From positions 16,708,095 through 16,772,094 of the forward strand of contig JAKSZU010000004.1 of NCBI GenBank assembly GCA_026018925.1: a DNA stretch of 64,000 nucleotides. The letters are read 5' to 3'. Position 1 is the first letter of the stretch. Each line of letters begins with the position of its first letter. The translations under genes and the position numbers were made by a program. The notes under the pieces are model-generated. The model was not told the origin of the DNA, ran no database searches, and saw only the letters and a list, made by a program, of their open reading frames with translations. Positions 61,538-64,000 of this stretch are shown here, in pieces. Source of the DNA: Tupaia tana (Eukaryota; Chordata; Mammalia; Scandentia; Tupaiidae).

Positions 61538-61669
61538 CTAACTCTATTTTCTAAATGTTTCCACAGAAATCATGTACCCCCCCCCATCTGTAATATTAGC
61601 AAAACGATAAAACTATAATTTTTTTAAAGCAAGACAAAAACATGATCATCTTAAAAATTCCAAAGCAGA

Positions 61670-61950
61670 ATATTAAATCAAGCCTCATCTATCTCACTCT
61701 CAAACATGGTGGAAGCCCCCTAACTGATCTCTTGGCTACCAGTTATCCTAACACTAAACCATCCTGCATCTTGTCATCAGTTATCCTGTCACGTTAATGG
61801 CTGTGCAGAATCCTATACACAGAGCATAAAACACAATCTTCTTGACTTTATGCAAAGCATTTCTAGAATAATCTGCCCCAAATCTAACTTTCCACCTTTA
61901 TCTATCAGTACTAGTGTATCAAATCTTCAGTTCTTCTAGAATCCTTGTAG
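61670..61950 (+). mobile_element. LINE-2 fragment
   Basis: 'cccctaactgatctcttggc', 'aaccatcctgcatcttgtc' and 'aataatctgccccaaatcta' follow L2. Confidence 0.55.
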
Positions 61951-61954
61951 AAAA

Positions 61955-62420
61955 GAGGTCAGGCCTCAATCACAGACCCTAGCCAATACAAAATTTCTGG
62001 GCCTCAGTTCTTTCATGAAGAATGCTAATAAAGATTTAATATTTAAATAAGTAGAGCACCCAGCACACGTGTCTTCAATAGATGGTAGTTTTCTTTTTTC
62101 TTTTTTTTTTTAGAGAGATTTTCGCTGTAGGGCGCGTGCGCTCGCCAGACAGACAGAGAGAGACATAGAGACAGAAAGCGAGAAATCACCCCCCAGGGGG
62201 GATGGTCACGCCACAATCCCTTCTCCTCCATTCTCCTCTCGGGATCTTGGACACGCACGCACACGTGCCCGGCGTGAGTTTTAAGCCACCGGGTCCGGGA
62301 CGCGAACCATGGTTGACTACGTGGGAGTCCAGCGACATAGCCGTTACTCTAACTGCTGGTTCCCATAGATGGTAGTTTTTATTACTGTCATCATGAGGCA
62401 ATTGCATTTTTACTCATTGA
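61955..62420 (+). mobile_element. MIR SINE, interrupted
   Basis: 'tctgggcctcagttctttca', 'agtagagcacccagcacac', resuming after the SINE with 'atggtagtttttattactgt'. Confidence 0.7.
62093..62364 (-). mobile_element. tRNA SINE, type A1, young
   Basis: Perfect 15-bp TSD 'atagatggtagtttt' (62078-62092 and 62365-62379). Confidence 0.95.
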
Positions 62421-62429
62421 CTCCTGAAA

Positions 62430-62580
62430 AAGCTTTGCACATTCACGTCTGTGCTTTATATAATCACTATTTTGCTCCTTTCTGAGTTCCTTACCTATCT
62501 TGGAAAATTTTGCTAAAAATAAGGCCCAGTTCAAGTCCCCTTCTCCAAAGAAGGCTTCCTTGACTTTGACAAGTTAATAT
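62430..62580 (+). mobile_element. LINE-2 fragment
   Basis: 'aaggcccagttcaagtcccc' and 'ttctccaaagaaggcttcct' with 'tgactttga'. Confidence 0.65.
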
Positions 62581-62589
62581 GATCTCTCA

Positions 62590-63025
62590 CTCTGCTATCA
62601 TTTGAATATGTCTTCCCAAAATTAATCTGTTGAGGCTTGGTTCTAGTTGTAATTAGGATTAAGAGGGTGAAAACTCAATCCAACTACAATGTGGAAAGGT
62701 GGGGCCTCTGGGAAGTGATTAGGATTAAGGTCATCGAAGGGGAAGAGGGGCATGATTAAATCTTGGTGGGTTTATAAGGATAAGGAAGGAGATGGATATA
62801 TGGACACAGACACATATGTTCTTGCTATTTTCAAGCTCCTTCCATGTGAGGTCCTGGGCTGCTTCAAGACTCTGCAGGGGATCTCCACCAACAAGAAGAT
62901 TCTTACCAGATGCAGCTTCTGAACTTTGAACCTCAAAAACCATTGGAACATATTCCATATAAATTACTCAGACTTGGGAATTTCTATTAATATATATTAT
63001 TAGCAACACAACAGACTAAAACACA
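62590..63025 (+). mobile_element. MaLR-like LTR
   Basis: 'tcatttgaatatgtcttccc', 'aaggtggggcctctgggaag', 'tccatgtgaggtcctgggc' and final 'gcaacacaacagactaaaac' follow MaLR LTR structure end to end. Confidence 0.65.
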
Positions 63026-63096
63026 CTACACTCTGAACTTGTGTAGCACCGAGAGCTTACTCTATTCAAATAGTGGTGTCTAGTTAATTACTTTTC

Positions 63097-63457
63097 TTTT
63101 AGTTTTTTTTTTTGCCATATGGAACGTGTGTTTGCTGGAGATAGAGAAAGGGAAAGTGAGAAATCTCAAGAGAGGATGGCCATATTGCAATCCCTCTTCC
63201 TCCATTCTCCGCTCAGGATTTTCGACATGCATGCACATGCGCATGGTGTGATTTTTTTTCTTTGGAAAGGAAAAGGTAATTTATTAAGTAAAAGTGAAAG
63301 AACGCTCCCTAAAGGTAGGAGCAGGCCTGAGGGAACAGAGAAAGAGTATCTTAAAAGACTTCATGGTGTGATTTTTAAGCCGCCAGATCCAGGACTTGAA
63401 TCATGGTCAGTCATGCAGGAGCCCAGTGCCTTAACCACCACACCAAATGCTGGCTCC
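63097..63457 (-). mobile_element. tRNA SINE, type A-old, with insertion
   Basis: Antisense body 63097-63256 and head 63363-63457; split by a 106-bp insert. Confidence 0.9.
63257..63362 (-). mobile_element. 106-bp retroposed insert
   Basis: Flanked by a 15-bp duplication 'catggtgtgattttt' (63242-63256 and 63363-63377). The minus strand ends with AATAAA about 20 bases before A's, so it is the 3' end of a polyadenylated RNA, source unknown (possibly an LTR R region). Confidence 0.65.
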
Positions 63458-63560
63458 TTCCTACTTAATTTTATTAGTTCTCTTTCCATGTATTTAGGTC
63501 TTAAATTCTCAAAGAGTATAAACGTCTTCCTAGCAGACACCTATTTTATACCTTCATACC

Positions 63561-63851
63561 TTTTTTTATTTTTATTTTTATTATTTATTTATTTTTTTGG
63601 AGAGATTTTCACTATAGGGCAAGTGTGCTTGCCAGACAGACAGAGAGAGACATAGAGACAGAAAGCGAGAAATCACCCCCCAGGGGGGATGGCCATGCCG
63701 CAATCCCTTCTCCTCCATTCTCCTCTCGGGATCTTGGGCACGCAAGCACACGCGCCCGGCATGAGTTTTAAGCCACCAGGTCCGGGACACAAACCGCGAT
63801 CGACTACGTGGGAGTCCAGCGACATAGCCATTACGCTAACCGCTGGTTCCC
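63561..63851 (-). mobile_element. tRNA SINE, type A1, young
   Basis: TSD 'ccttcatacc' (63551-63560 and 63852-63861). Confidence 0.95.
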
Positions 63852-63874
63852 CCTTCATACCGTTTTGATGTCTG

Positions 63875-63930
63875 ACAAGATCACCAAATATATGTTAGGT
63901 GCTCAAAAAAATGTGTTACCTGATTTATGA
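63875..63930 (+). mobile_element. LINE-2 3' terminus
   Basis: 'atgttaggtgctcaaaaaaa' with 'tgtgttacctg' resembles the decayed L2 end. Confidence 0.4.
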
Positions 63931-64000
63931 ATTTGGAAAGTCATCACAGTAGAAATACTGGGTGAATATGTTTGTAGTAGTCTGGGAAGCAAATAATTCA

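Noticed and set aside
63119-63655. 178-codon plus-strand frame
   Set aside because: It reads through an antisense SINE, its 106-bp insert and the start of the next SINE.

Overview
This window reads as intergenic or intronic DNA of a placental mammal, most likely a colugo (Dermoptera). The main reason is the dominant repeat: several hundred bases of tRNA-derived SINE every half kilobase, with the head, B box, CT-rich body and A-rich 3' tail that I associate with the colugo CYN SINEs (recalled, not searched). LINE-1, LINE-2, MIR, MaLR-type LTRs, MER5/Tigger-like DNA transposons and a few 7SL-derived SINE remnants agree with a euarchontan mammal. I find no intact host protein-coding gene and no bacterial-type feature. 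Most long open frames run through SINEs, antisense SINEs or the large polypurine tract and are artefacts.

SINE names used in the feature list are mine. A = long form (about 260 bp): tRNA-like head, a middle with a C6/G6 inverted repeat, a CT-rich run, then a 'gccctatagcaaaaacc' end and poly(A). A1 starts GGGAACC, has a CGCG-type B box, TTAAAACTC and CTATGTCT. A2 starts GGGACC, has CGAG, TTAAACTC and CTCTGTCT or a close variant. A-old = decayed copies. B = short form (about 180 bp): head, CT run, 'ggtcaaatta', A/T-rich tail ending 'aataattctttaaaa'. C = older form: 'ctggatcccacatgg' head, 'ttgaaaaacatgctgggca' middle, 'ctggcaattaaaa' end. D, E and F = SINEs with different tRNA-like heads. By my tally there are about 130 SINE insertions, close to 45% of the window.

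Layout. 1-2 kb: an MaLR-like LTR split by a LINE-1, itself split by SINEs. 6.9-7.5 kb: an RPL21 processed pseudogene (minus strand). 10.3-12 kb: a decayed LINE-2 with SINEs and a small mariner-like element. 12.6-13 kb: an antisense MaLR LTR. 15.9-17.1 kb: the longest SINE-free island. 25-27 kb: LINE-1 pieces and a GLIPR2 processed pseudogene. 28.6 kb: a second mariner-like element and a local duplication. 29.9-31.8 kb: a 5'-truncated, fairly young LINE-1 with most of the C-terminal part of ORF2. 32.7-34 kb: antisense LINE-1. 34.4-38.4 kb: dense SINE nests. 45.7-46.1 kb: an IFITM-family processed pseudogene. 48.3-48.8 kb: a 560-bp polypurine microsatellite. 50-51.6 kb: LINE-1. 57.3-60.2 kb: antisense LINE-1 carrying an LTR-like piece and a Tigger-like transposon. 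60.8-61.6 kb: four insertions, including a U2 snRNA fragment, stacked at one target site.

No genes work together here. The biology on show is retrotransposition. Several target sites have been hit two to four times, leaving serial target-site duplications. There are very short poly(A)-ended insertions, internally primed and inverted SINE copies, and a composite tRNA/7SL SINE. Coordinates of repeat ends are usually good to a few bases where a target-site duplication (TSD) is given, and to about 10-15 bases otherwise.
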